A stretch of DNA of 64,000 nucleotides from Ancylostoma caninum (GCA_037903475.1 JBAJFG010000046.1:32502-96501), one strand, 5' to 3'. Numbered from the stretch's first letter, positions 46,942 through 59,900 are shown. The notes: generated by a model not told the origin, from the letters alone. Made by a program: numbers and translations.

Positions 46942-49900
46942 CTATGAATCACTGGAAAATTCCAAAGAAACAACTGACAAAGAACGATCAAGAGCACGTT
47001 TAGCACATTCCACATCTCTTGTGGTTGCCGGCGCAGTTCTCTGAAGTTCCATAAATCATAGGTCGTTTGTTCAAGTAGACGTGGGTCAATTGTAAAAACA
47101 CGCACCTGTTTTCTGACAGGAGATACTTGATTATAGATGAGTTTCCACAGTGGTACGCCATCATCTGGATTCACGTCCAGAACTGGGCACCATCTTTGAT
47201 GGGTCTTCACCGGGTCGAAAGCTGCGTACCTGGATAATCGAGCATTTTCGTTAGTTTATTGATGTCAAAAATGTAAGACGCACCCCAGTGTAAAATCCCT
47301 TCCACAGTAGTCGCAAACAGCAACGTACTGCTTCTGACTACCCAGCTTTTCAGTTTCTATCGACCATCCTAGTGAAGCTCCAATGAATGGCTGTCGTGAT
47401 TGCAGACATTTCGTCAGTGACGTGTCGCATGTAAGCTCATCAGGAATAATCTAAAGCATTTCAAACTAAAAGATGCAAAAGAATGTAATCATATATCAAA
47501 AGCATGCATTAGTTTGAGGAACCAATAATTACTGGGAAAACATTGCGTTTTTTTTCAAAAGGGACGAACAATTATCGATTATTACCATTTTTAAACACTA
47601 ATTGGAGCTAATTGGAGCTACATCCTACAGAAAGTGGAAGCTGTTCAATAACCAATCGATGGAAGATGACGTCAACTCCTAGGAAATTAGCCGTATGTGG
47701 GCGCATAAGATTTATGGCTGATGACGTGTTCATCACGGCACGATGTATAGTTGTTTTCACATATGTCACATACGACATACGAGAGGCATATTAGGGAGTC
47801 CATTAAGTAACGCCCTGCACAAACATGTGACGAAACATCGGCACGAGGGATTTACATGAAAAAATCGTGAGTGGTGAAAGTCGATAATGCTCAGATTTAC
47901 TGTGTTACATCTCTAGTAAACATCGAGAAGGTTCGGCAAAATACTTCTATTGCCACAAATGCCAAGTTGCAAGGGTTATTTCAAAAAACGGTTGCAGAGC
48001 AGGAGCACAAGTTTCAATATATTCTTCGCAAATCTGTCACTAGAAAAGTAATCGCTCCTCTCGAAAAGGTTGAAGAAAGAGTAACACAAACACAAAACTA
48101 TGACACTCATCTATTATTCAGCAAGCTATTTCGTTTTAAATGTAGATTATCTTCGGTTTTTTTTCCAATTTTTTTTCTAAAATATAGATTATTTTTGTTT
48201 CGATGAGCGAGACTGGCTCACAGCTTCTGCTCTTTTGATCTGCAGTTTTTTTTCCTGTTGAGTCGGCCGAAGTCCCTCTGGGGTTCGGTTCTCCCTTTAC
48301 CTTCTGTATGAAGTGTCATATAGTGAATTATCATGATGTATGGATAAATAAATAATCTGTCGCTCTTGTAACCAAAAGTATTCAATGGATATCGGAATTG
48401 ATATGGAAGGACGAACAAGCACGAATTAAAAACGGATCTAGGTAAAAGAGAGAAATGAAATCTTCCAGGCTGGAATTTAAAGCGAGGGGCCAAGGAAAGA
48501 GAAGATCGATCCCTAAACATCCAGTCACAACGCCTACTCTTACTATAAAAATAGTAACTCAGCGGTGTTGAAGAAGCCATGTGTTCAGTTGTGCCGACCA
48601 CCTTTACTAATGGTGTTTGAAGTCTCACAGTTCAACTCAACAAAAACAGCAGCTGGCATTTTCTGCCTTTCACAAGACCTTAATCTTCTATATTACGAAT
48701 AACTGTGGGTTGAACAGTGCTTATTACTAAAAAAGAAAACTCGTGAGTGGGCGGAGTCCAGAGTCTTTACCTTACTTTTATTTATGTCCCTAGTCTTTAC
48801 CTTACTTTTATCTATGTGCCGTAAAATGGTGATACTTCTCCCTCACAAAAAGTGAAACAGCTGTCTACAATAAACCCGGCCCCAAAATCGCAAATTTGGA
48901 AGAATCTCCTCGTGAAAAATTGAGCACAATATTACTTGAATGATATAATTGAACAAAAAATTTAAAATAAATTACCATGCTCAGCTTTAATCCATCTGCG
49001 TCGTACGTCGATACTCTCTGTCGTACAACCTCATTGAGGAAGTGCTCATCAACATCGTGTTTAAATTCGAAAGGCTGAGATCTGTATATGCAAGTAAGTA
49101 CATGCGAGCTGACGATGTTGTCACGTATCCGCCTGAAAACAGCGAGAATCTTGTATAACCTGGAAATCTAAAGATGTGCACTTATTTTGTGGCGAGTTTT
49201 CTTCAATCTAAAGTAGTGGTGCTTCAGAATGGACTAGATATTGGTGTATTGCTACGTGAAGAGAACAGAGGTGCTCTTTACAAGTCGCACACTTTCTAAC
49301 TTGATTGTCGTAGTGGTTTTAACCTGTCTGATACGTTAAAACTATCTCAAAAATGGTGTGGGAGTACGCAAAACGCCTGTCTCCTGTCAGTATGATACTC
49401 CCAGTAAATGTCCTATAAAGAATCACTCAATATGTGTTTACGACAGTTTTTCAATTTTCAAGTAGATTTCACTGTTAAGAGGATTGCTCAGTTCCTAACA
49501 GCCTAATCGATGTTCCTTGTACTAGTTCCAGTGGTGTGAACCAAACATTATATATGCTGAAGACCTTTTATCAAAGGCTGAAGATCTCCAAAGCACGAAC
49601 GTAAATCTACCGCTCACGAACATCTAGCACTAGGTCTAATCGATGCGGAAAGAACGCGTAGGAGGGTCGACACATCACCCCAACAAGAACTCTTCGCTGG
49701 CAGAACTTCTGATTCGATCGGTCCCGCTGGTCTTTCTGGAAGGCTCTCTGAGCAGAGCTCTGTGATCAAATGTTTCGTAATCGTCATTTAGTCATAATGT
49801 CTGCTGCTCGCATCTACCCGGTCATGCCCTGCAGCAGTTTGTGTACTAGTCGTCCAGCAAGCCTTCGAGAAACTGTGAAAATTTCTTACAAGGCCTGATT

Positions 49901-52075
49901 AAACGTGGAGTAGCCTTATGGAATACTATACCAATTCATCGAACGTTGGTGTTCTGCTCTCTCATGGAAGCATCAAAAGAAGCGGCAGCATATTTGGAAG
50001 TATATGCAAGGCTTAATCTCATGTCTAAGAGATGGTGTAATTTTTTTAGTGATTTTCTTATTCCTGTGCTTACCGTTGCATTTGACTTCTCTTTTGAAAC
50101 TGCTACGGCAATCTCCCTTCTGTCATCCTACAGTGCTCGTAATATGAAGGCTGGGCCCAAACAGCTCTAATATGCAGTATTCAAGGAGAATTGTTTGTTC
50201 ATGGCTCCTAGAAGCTCCTTAGTCGTTCTCTACTACGATGAGCTTGTAGGAAATGTCCGTTTGTGAGTGCACTTCGAAAGTGCATGAACAAATAAATAAA
50301 TAAGGATCCACAGAGTGATGGAGTTGCCACTTTTTTGCCACGTCCCCCCCCCCCTTCCCTCTACGTAGCAACTTCTACGCCGGCACCAGTGCGAACAGTT
50401 ACTTGCACTCTCGAACGAAAAACTAGTCATTCACCTGAGGCACTTATTGTAGACGCTAATGTCGACGCTGGTGATCTTCGGCAGAGATGTACAGAGATAC
50501 TGTTTGCACGCAATACACTGCACCTGATCACGTGCCTTGCATTCCCAGCCGTGGACAGCCAATTCTCGAGGGCTTAGCTCATTTCCGGCCCAAAGTTCAA
50601 ACTAAAAAGCATTGCTGTGATTGATCTTCATGGATATGTGACTCCACTACACTGCATGGACCAAGGCCATATGGTGGAGTCGGAAAGAGTTGGTGGAATC
50701 ATGTGAACTGATGCTATGAAACAGCCTGCGGACTACATATGATTCAACCCACACCCAATGTCAAACCACCGATCCGCCACCACAACAATCTGCAGGCCTT
50801 TCACCACGGACTCGGTGTTGCACTCGCTCGCTCAACTTGTCAAAAGCGCCTCTGCGCTGTCCATTCACCCATACCGAGTCCGTTCTGAACCGCCTCTACT
50901 TCGAATCTCTAACATTTTAACATATGAGCATGAGCAGAAAAAAAGCACATGAAGCGTACCTTATACGACTTAACCAGCTGTCTGTAGGTGAAGAACGAGT
51001 CAACGCTGGCTTTAGACCTAAAACGAAATATGTAGGTACAGTGTGAAGAACTCAGCTAGATTCTTTAAAAAATGTTTCTATGGAGTACAAGATGAGAACT
51101 TCATAAGAATGAAGATTAACTATGATTACCGAGGTAGACTCTCCCGTAATAGAGAAAAATGAAAAAAAAACAAGAGATTTTGTGAGATGTCGCTTTTACC
51201 GTGCGCCCACCGCAACCTTATAAATATGATGTGTGCAAGATGAGTTTGTTTTTCACGTAGCCAAAGTTTAGTCCAGAACTATGACTTCAGATTTTTGGAA
51301 TAGAACCAGCCGAACAGAGAGAAGAGACTATGTCTACATATTTAATTCGGCTCCGCGGCAAATGCCAAGGCTGGCAGCGTTCATTGCTGGACCCATCTAC
51401 TCACCAACGCTGCGGTCTTTCGAACACTGTGTTAGGGGAGAGTTTGGAATAGATTGTTAGTCCAGTTGAACAACTTTCCGTCCTCTATCACTGCTCTATC
51501 ATTCTGTCAGTGTTCTGCTCTTGTTTTTATCGCATTGTGGACATTCCGACTAAGTATCAGACTGAACTTGAGCTTGGTAACGTCTAAAATCTGTGCTGAA
51601 AATCCTTGAACAGATTAGCTAATGTAAACGGATGACGCCAAGTCGGAGTGCCCAAAATGCGATAAAAACAAGAGCAGAACACTGATAGAATAATAGACCA
51701 CGATAGGAGACGGAAAGTTGTTCTACTGACCAACAACCTATTCCAAACTCTTCCCCAACACAGTGCTCTAAAGACCGCAGCGTTCGTGAGCAGATGGATC
51801 CAGCGATGAACGCTGCCAGCATCAGCATTTGCCAAGGAGCCGAATTAAACATGTAGAAGTTGTCGCTTCTAACAGAGTGCCCTTCATAGGAAAAATCACA
51901 TGAGAAACAAATAAAAAAGACAGATATCCTAGTACTCTTACCTTTTCGGAGATGAATTCGAAGAAATGGCTTGAATCAGAGACGATAACTTCTCGCAGGC
52001 TTTCCTTTTCATTTCACGGATTTTTTCGATTGGAATTTCAGCAGTGGTAGAGCTGACAGAAGCCTCTTCGCTCAT
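46942..52075 (-). CDS. NIPA/ZC3HC1-like C3HC zinc-finger nuclear protein, 7 exons, complete
   Basis: Exons in transcript order: 52075-51942, 51017-50960, 50601-50435, 49132-48976, 47450-47284, 47229-47106, 47040-46942 (stop TAG). Splice sites are GT..AG and phases agree throughout, giving 301 residues. Residues 51-64 (SVDSFFTYRQLVKS) followed by WAGNELSPRELAVHGWEC align with the start of the C3HC zinc finger of vertebrate ZC3HC1/NIPA. Zinc ligands fit VQCIACKQ, then SSHVLTC. The second, Rsm1-like half has GASLGWSIE, VCDYCGRDFTLG and AFDPVKTHQRWCPVLDV, the CxxC..HxxxC set; DGVPLWKLI follows. The family is a nuclear-basket-associated protein in vertebrates, reported as an F-box-type adaptor and as a partner of TPR. 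Nematode function is inferred only. The protein is shorter than the human one, mainly by lacking the long linker between the two zinc modules. Introns carry retrotransposon tails and an inverted duplication. Confidence 0.9.
48120..48356 (+). mobile_element. 3' end of a second CR1-like element, plus orientation
   Basis: Reverse-complemented, 48240-48356 matches the plus strand of 13752-13860 (shared blocks CTTCATACAGAAGGTAAAG and GAACCCCAGAG, then the same AAATAAATAA tail). It is therefore a second, oppositely oriented 3' end of the 13.7-kb family, inside an intron of the NIPA-like gene and antisense to it. Confidence 0.65.
48766..48824. repeat. Two tandem copies of a 30-bp unit
   Basis: GTCTTTACCTTACTTTTAT plus a short tail appears twice, with one or two differences, within the intron of the NIPA-like gene. 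Confidence 0.75.
49550..50303 (+). mobile_element. Degenerate non-LTR retrotransposon 3' end
   Basis: The plus strand near 49905-49950 reads LIKRGVALWNTIPIHRTL, the motif found at the C-terminus of many CR1/jockey-group ORFs (RxVKLWNSLP). About 330 bases later the sequence ends in AAATAAATAAATAA (50290-50303). Upstream the frame is broken. It lies in intron 3 of the NIPA-like gene, antisense to it. Confidence 0.55.
51325..51862. repeat. Inverted duplication (arms about 235 bp) in intron 1 of the NIPA-like gene
   Basis: The plus strand 51325-51560 and the reverse complement of 51620-51862 share long blocks (TTTAATTCGGCTCC, AACGCTGCGGTCTTT, GTTCTGCTCTTGTTTTTATC). The right arm, read on the minus strand, is open for about 77 codons starting MFNSAPWQMLMLAAFIAGS, with a hydrophobic signal-like start. 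In the left arm the same frame is broken. This could be a foldback transposon or a duplicated gene fragment. Confidence 0.75.
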
Positions 52076-52081
52076 TATTCT

Positions 52082-52095
52082 CTGAAAAAAAAGGA
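52082..52095 (-). promoter_or_regulatory. Putative trans-splice acceptor of the NIPA-like gene
   Basis: The minus strand has a T-run ending TTTTTTTTCAG, then only AGAATA before the ATG at 52075. It is a strong 3' splice consensus without an upstream in-frame exon, so addition of a spliced leader six bases before the start is the simplest reading. Confidence 0.55.
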
Positions 52096-53870
52096 AAATA
52101 CATAGGAACGCGAACACAGACAGTCCAGAAAGGAGTGAATATTGGTATAATCTTACGCGAAAAGCATACAGCAGTTTTTGACAAGTTGAGCACGAGCTAA
52201 CTAGTTGATCGCAGTGATTTCTAAATGCTTGACATGTTAAACATGATTCGGAAATGAGGTGGGAGTATGTGAGCACCTATGAAAAAAGCTGGGTAGCGAG
52301 GACAACATATTAAAAAATTGAAAAATTTAAACAACAGCCTTGAATGGGCAAAAACCTTTAAAGGACAGCAAATCCCATTCGCTCTGCGGTCCCGGCGCGA
52401 AGATGTCCAGGTTCCAGGTTACGGTGGCGGAAGCACCGCCCCGCCCGGGAACCAGCCGGTCAGTCGATAATGTTAATCAATAACGGGTGGTGTCTCGTGA
52501 GTTCACTGCTCTGAGTGCAGCAGCACTTTCCGCCGCCATCTCCAGCTTCTTCTGGTTATTTTGCTGTTGTGCTTACCCACCCGCAAGACTACCCAACCAT
52601 CCGCCACGAAATCTCTGCCATTGTTCGGATATGGAGCAGTGCTGGCCCCGGTATCGATCGGTCTCGATCCGAGCCCGGCTGCCAGCACTGGAGCCGTTGT
52701 GGCTTTATATTCAGCTCCCTAGAAGCAGCTATCATTGTTACTTCAATTTATTTCCTCTTTATGAAGTAGTATCAGGATTATTAACGGGAATAGAAAAGTA
52801 GAGACGATCTATTGTTGGTTCTATTTTATTTCGCTTCGTTTTGGGGGCTGCTTCCCTTTCATCGGGTGTCGGACTATTTTTTTAAATTAATTAGGATCAA
52901 AAGCTGATGAGTAGAGACACTTGCTTTGTGACACGAGTTCCTTTTTGATCAGAATTATTAATAACGTGGAAGAGTATCTTACAAGGAGATTATAAGAACT
53001 TATTGAAGTAATGGAAGTACTTCAGCCTATTTGACCGTTTTGTTCCCTTATGCCAGTATAAAATCTGACGACAAATACACTTTCGAAACAGTGACATCGA
53101 AAAGAAAAATAAACAAACAAAATGCGCTAAGTATACGCTACCTCTGTTAAATACGTGGCAGGAACTCAGGCCGAACAGCGAAATACCTCGAGTAGAAGGT
53201 CTAGGGGCATCTCCCAATTGCTGCAATCCTCTCTTCAATTGCTGCCAGTCTTCTCCAAAGGAAAGCTAAGAGAGGAAATGCTTGCGTACATAGCATTTGA
53301 AGGGAGGAAGCAGCGGCTGAGAGGAGATGATGCTAGGCTTTCGACCTACCCATTCATCAGGGGTGTAGCGACTATTAGTGTTTTTTTAAAGAAAAAGTCT
53401 GCATTCCAGCATTTGTTGAGGGGTGTTGCCCCATAGAATTTGAAAAAAAAAATAAAACTGATAGCTTTCAGCTTCTGTGGTCCACTCAAAACTTGTGACT
53501 ACTGTGCCGCTCGAACACATGCGTTCCACCTACGCTCACATTACTTCCGGGGTGCTCCTAACATACCATTGCAACTGAACATCTACGAATCAAAAATTCG
53601 AAAGGGTTTAGTTGCTCTAGCATGTTAGAACCACCTGAGAAGTGATGTGCGCGTGCGTGCAGTGCATGCCGTTGAGCGGCACGGTATTCACATCTTTCCG
53701 AATCGACCATACATCTGTTTTCATGTCAGTCTTTTCCATGAAACTCAGAATTAGCAACAGAGTCCATGAAAATTGTCAGAATTGTTGTGAACTTGTGATA
53801 TCTCCCCATTTATGATATGCAGTCTACTTTATTTCTTCGCAGCAGTGTAAGTCGGTTGATTTAAAAATCG
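52096..53870. promoter_or_regulatory. Divergent intergenic region between the NIPA-like and CNOT4 genes
   Basis: About 1.8 kb separates two outward-facing starts. A GC-rich block with GGCGGAAGC, CCGCCCCGCCCGG and GATCGGTCTCGATCCGAG lies at 52380-52700, unlike the AT-rich surroundings, and is the best candidate for a shared promoter. Open frames there are attributed to its GC content. Confidence 0.4.
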
Positions 53871-53884
53871 CCTTTCATTTTCAG
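53871..53884 (+). promoter_or_regulatory. Putative trans-splice acceptor of the CNOT4 gene
   Basis: CCTTTCATTTTCAG ends at 53884, 46 bases before the start ATG at 53931. A second, weaker AG (TGTTGATAG) ends at 53910. Either could receive a spliced leader. An upstream cis exon is not visible. Confidence 0.4.
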
Positions 53885-53930
53885 TGATATCAACTGTGTT
53901 CTGTTGATAGAATTCCCGCTGTGTGAGAAG

Positions 53931-56900
53931 ATGTCGTGCAGTAGCGATGAGCAATCCGATAAGGAGGTGAGTTAGAGCGACTAGTTTTCAGCTTTCAACC
54001 CACTCATCGGGAATGCCTCCCATTTATTCTGTGAATTGCTATTTTTCAGTGTCCGCTTTGTATGGAACAACTCGAGATCGATGACCTAGATTTCTACCCC
54101 TGTAAATGCGAGTATCAAGTGAGTTTGCGTGTATGCTATTTTTGATAGGTAGTATGACGAGAACGTGTTTATTTGGTTAGGATTAATGCAAATCCGCGAG
54201 TACTGAACGTCATTTAACATATGATTTCGTAGCACGAAGCTTTTCCCCGAACGCCATCGTCAGGTGTGTAGGCGGGAATTCCTGTTTGGGGTGGTCGGAG
54301 TAATCGATAGTGAGAGGCTTTGTGCTTTTAACATTGCCTGCGTACCGAACAGCGTTTGCTGACAGCAGGGCTGTCACTTGATGACGTCATTAGCCTCGGC
54401 TTTCATCAAAGAATATTAACATTTCGTAATATAACATGCGAATAGGGTTTTTACTCATATTGGGAATCACTGGAGGAGTAATGTGGCGTTTTTCTGTCTG
54501 TAAGTGACAAAATTTTGGTGATTATGAAAAATTGTTATTATCCGCAGCTAAAATGAACGGAACCGTATTTTCACCCCCCCCCCCCCATCCGCCCTCAGTA
54601 CCCGCTGCCGCTAAGTATAGGTAATATGTATTCTCGGATTAAATCTTCTCACCGTACTTTTTTATGCTTAGTTACTGAAAATAGTCGTAGCGATATTTTC
54701 ACCAAGAGTGAAGCTGCTCTGCCTTGTCAGTAGCGGAAACAGGAAACAGTTTGAGAAGAAAAACCTGTGTCTAATTCAATTTGGGGCCCCAAATCCCCAA
54801 CGTTTGATGATAGATTCCTCAGCAGATCAATTTTAGATTTAATTTTCCAGAAACAACAGTACTAGAGATTTGGAATAAACGGGTTCAAGATTTTCGACCA
54901 TTTTTTAAAAGCATGAAAAATTTGCCGATCTAGTTCAGTTAGTATGTAATTTATTCATACAGCAACAAATACGTCCACTTTCGAACGTTTTCCGAGAGTG
55001 CAGCTCCAAAGTATACTCATGAATCTCATGGCTTCATCTTGACGCCCATTTTTTAAATGCAGCTCCACCTTTTCGAGAAATTTCCCTTTCTTTATTTTCT
55101 GCAAAACTTTCATTGTATTTAACATGAGACAATCATACAGTATTCGAACGAAAACGTGTTGAAAATTCTCGTCTTGCTATTCCATAGTGGATGGAGAATC
55201 TGAAATGTAACAACTGTGTTGCGGGACGTGTTACCTCCAGTGCCACATGACTGCATGAAATCAATATGCAATGTTTTTGTGCATAGCACTTTTACAGTAA
55301 CGTACAGATGTTAGCCATTCTCCGCAGGTGAGCAACCCACTACTGGGAAAAGATCACTATTTCGTGCTGATCTGTTGTTTTTAGTCGAAAGTTCTCGTCA
55401 TGAAAATGAGTATGACGTTCTAGCGCTTGCCATTTCATTTTGCATAGGGGGCTATGAACGAGTTTGTTTGAATGAAAGATGAGCGATATTTTGAAAAAAA
55501 AGTTTTTCCCCGTCTGGATATATTTGGATTCATTTTTGTCGTTTCAGATTTGTAGATTTTGCTGGCATCGACTGCTTACGGATGAGAACGGTCTCTGTCC
55601 GGCTTGTCGACAACCGTATCCGGAAGATCCTGTCACTTTCAAGGTATTTTATGTCAGAGCGTAGCCGATTATCTGAGTTTAATGGAAAGTCATATGATTG
55701 ACATCTTCGTGTGTATGTTTGTTTAGCGAGTCCAATTTCGTTGAAAATTAGCGCAATGAACATGTTGAGAATGCTGAAAGCCCTGTTCGCACGGGCGGTT
55801 AGAGTTTTTGCATGGCGAGCTCATCATCAAATTAGACTTGCTATTGATTGGAGGAAGCTGTTGAAGTGGCGTCATTGCCGCAGCGGATTAATTCAGGTGT
55901 TGCAGGTCGATTCATGGGCCAAAGATTTTTATACCACCTCTTCATAAAGTTGGGGGGGGGACACATTTTGTGTTGCCTAAGACATGAGTCACCGTTATAA
56001 TGCTATGCGCATAGCATATATTTCAAATCAATAATTGCACTTTCGTGCTGATCGGCATTCGATAGGTGCCGGTGAACGATTGGGACGCGAATGGGTTTCT
56101 TAGTGCAACACATAGCAGTGGACCTGCTTCTATATGTAAACGACTTTTGAATGAAGCTTGTTCAAGGAAGTGTGCCAGCATTATTTTTGTGCCAGCATTA
56201 TTTTAACTGAGAAAATTGGAAAAGCCGTGGAGGGGAGGGTGGGTTGCCGACAGGGTTGTGTCGTTATGGCGGGATAGGGAGGGGTTGTACGCAGAAGAGG
56301 GGAAGAGTTTTTTTCTTGCAGGCTAAAAGTTTTATAGGGCCCGACTTTTTATTATCAACATTCCGGGCCGCACTTGAAATGCATTTTTAGGTACATGTTA
56401 GTATCACGCAATCAGAACAAACTAAATTGGAGCCCGCGCAACGTCCGTGATAGTCCTGTTTCTCAAGGGTAGTGTAAAGAGTGCAGTTCTAAAGTCACCC
56501 CGAGGTTTTGTGCCCAAAAAAGGACGATTTCCTGTTCTGTGTTCTCACCTATAATTACTTATGATTGGGCTATACATAGCACAAGTCGTGTTTTAGAAAG
56601 AAAAAACAAAATGACATCATTCACGACTAGTGGGAGTTCAAAAAAGTTTTTCTTTTGAAACGATGCTCTACGTTCGTGATAACTTTCTCTAAGACGTGGT
56701 GGTTTTTCGTTGCTCCCACGTCGCCACGGTAACTGAACATGTCAGCTATATCTTTGGCTTGCCGACAGTTTCGAGGTTGTCTAGTCATGTCCAAAAAAGG
56801 ATCGGGTAAACAGTTTCTTCATAATCACCATTCATTCCAGCCTTTATCGTGTGCTGATGTGCAACGGATCAAAGATGAGAAGCGTATGAAACAGCAAGCG

Positions 56901-59900
56901 GAGAAGTTGCGTATTTCGGAGTCGCGGAATCACCTAGCGAACTATCGAGTTTTGCAAAAGGTTAGCGGACACTTTCAGGACCTGCCCTTATTTTTTTCTT
57001 ATTTTATTTTCACTTGAAGCATCTGAAGTCAAGTACTTCTAGAACCTCGTCTACGTTGTGGGATTGTCTCCGCGGGTAGCTGATCCGGATACGCTGCGGA
57101 AACCGGAATACTTTGGCAGGTTTGGAAAGATTCTCAAGGTGAGGTAGAGCAATTATTTTTACTTTTCTTGAAGATTTATATGTTGTTTCACTGCGTGTAG
57201 AAAATGGGCATATCAATACCTGCGAGCCAGTGCCGGACACAGAAAGTGGGCGAGGGGGGGAGGAGGTGGCGTGGAAAGAAAAGTGGGGTCTTCGCGGCTT
57301 CGGGTACCCAGATTGAGAACAAAATTAACAAAAATATTCTTACAATAGTAAATAATTAATGAACTTTTAAAAATAATAAAAATAAACAAAAACTGACACA
57401 AGTTTCTTATTTGTATTGTAAAGTACACAATTTAGAAAATTTGGCGACCCATTCTCGGGGGAGGGGGGGGGGAGGCTGGGTCCGCCACTGCTGCAGGCTA
57501 CTATATGCTCAAAGAGTGGAATAACTAGAGCAATTCATGACCATGAGTTTTGACTGTTTCTCTTCATATGTCGGATAGACACCTATTTCTCAAACTACAA
57601 GGTTTAAAGCATCTCGCAGCACCTTCAGCTAGTGATTTTTCCTCTAAATGATGTCGTTTATCCTAACGGCTTCATGAGTGACAATTTCATCAGTAATGAT
57701 TATGTTCCTGTACAATTAGAAAAGCAACTTTCAATTTTACACGAAGCGTTGCTATTATAAGAACTTTGTTATAAAACTGGCACTACGTCATTGCCCACTT
57801 ATTTTGAAAATTTCTGTGATATTGAAGGGAAAAAAATGAAAAACGACTTGTATGGGATTCTCCTCCTGACAGCTTGCCTGCATATTTTCCTACATATTGA
57901 TCGTATCTAATTTACAGGTGGTAGTTGGTACTGCACCAACTGCCAATCATCCGCATGCACAGCCGAGCCATACAGCTTATGTGACGTATAGCAAGGTTGA
58001 AGAGGCTTTGCGAGCCATACAAGTACGCTTTTCGTTCTTGTAGCCTTCGTATTCTTCTCTAGGTTTCATTTATTAATTTCAACTCATTTAGGCTGTTTGT
58101 AATGCTCAACTAGACGGTCGAATTGTAAAGGCCTCGTTGGGTACGACAAAATATTGTTCGTCTTTCTTGAGGAGTCAAAAGTGTTTCAAACCGGTTCGTC
58201 ACAAACTTGTTTCGTTTGCATGTTCTGAAGATTCCTACTTACATTTTCTATAACAGCATCTGGTTTTCAGGAATGTATGTACTTGCATGAAATAGCTGAT
58301 AGCGATATCAGTTTTACAAAAGAGGATATGCATATGGGAAAGCACGCTGAATATGAAAGGAGGTACGTGTTCGTCTGTACTACCATGACTTTGTATGTAG
58401 TCATATCAGTATCTATTAGAAGAGGATTTTAAGAAGTGACTAGGTTTCTCAACCAAAACTTGTAAAGATGTGCTATTGCGGTTTTTCTAAACAGAGAACT
58501 CGTTTTGAAATAATAGTAAGTTTATAGGGATGTTTAAATAGTCCAGATTTCATTCACTACGACTGTTTGTCTGTCTAGACTGTTAGACTACGTGGAGTTC
58601 GTCATTATGTACAGTCCTATTTCGCGCACCCCTCAACGAAACCAAATTGTGGTGCAAAGTGGCCATAAGAACCAGTTTTCGCGTTATGCCTGTGCTACAG
58701 CGCTGCAGCGAGTGGATAAGAACACGTGGCGAATACTGAGACAATGTTGTAATGGACGAAAATAGCTGCGAATTTCTTAATTGGTCCTGATGATGTTGTA
58801 TTTGGGTGTTCGAGTAGAAGTACTGGGAGTGAGTGTGAAACAGTTCTGCAAAATATCGGTCTACTTGTTTTATTTACTCAATTTGTATGTTATGAGGGTG
58901 CGATTAGGCTAATCTTGCTTCTTTGACAAATTCCAACTTTTTGGATTTCATTCGGAAACCGTATTTCATATCATATTTTCAGATTAATTGATACAGTGTT
59001 AAATAGAACGGCGCAACAAACACAAGAAAGGCGGACCCAGTAAGTTTTTTTTTTCCAATTTCCTTCTTCCTACTTCACAGTTCACTAACTTTGCCGAGTT
59101 CACCTGCTCATTTTCAGTTTCAGAGCTTGGGCTAATAAAAATAATATATGTTGGGAACAAAATGGTAGCGAAACAAGTGAAGAGACGGATAATACACGAG
59201 ATGGGGGATACAACGGTGGTGATGAGGTAAGCAGTGTTGTGTACTACTTATTTGTTAGCAAACAGCTCGAAGCACCTGTTAAGAACTTGATGCGACCGAA
59301 GCGTTAGCGTTAGTAGTGCACGCCGTTTTGGTGTGCGGCTATGATCGCTGTCGTTTTCATGGTTTATTGAGTGTCATACTGGTGCAATAGCAAAGTTTGG
59401 AATTCTCACGTAGATGATGCCGAGCATTGGCTAGTTAATGCGAGACCGTCATCGTCTAGGGTGTAGTTCAAACACAGTTCTGTCTTTGGTGCTCTCATCC
59501 TCGCGCATGTAGGACTGTGGGGTAGAATTTCGTAATAATGGCAGTCGAATGCAGGAGAGCTTGAAAAATAAGTTGCGAAGGTAATTAGAGGTGAATTTGT
59601 CCTTTTGGGATGTCCTTGGTTGGTGCGTTTCTAGGTTTTTTTCTTCCCAGTATGCTTTTTTTTTGTAGTGTACAAAGTTTTCGGGAACATTCAAAGTGGA
59701 ACCTATGGTTTTGGTCTCTTTACAGTTCTTGATTTAAAACATTAGGATGTGGGATTATTGCTGTGGTCCCGCTCAACTAAAAGCTGACATTTAATCTCAA
59801 ATCTAGAAAGAACCACTTAATGAGGCTACATGTATGCGCACTTCGCATGGCTTACTCATTGAATACTGAGTTCTGACATCCTCCCGCGCCAACTTGCACA

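Noticed and set aside
46890..47210. 106-codon minus-strand frame running through 47105-47041
   Set aside because: It reads through an intron of the NIPA-like gene. Splicing 47106 to 47040 switches to the true frame ending at 46942.
50341..50360. Poly-C runs as in 50346-50354 and 54576-54588 as structured elements
   Set aside because: Plain homopolymers without partner sequence. Only possible assembly weak points.
52487..52801. 104-codon ORF in the divergent intergenic region
   Set aside because: No homology, GC-rich promoter-like DNA and overlapping frames on both strands.
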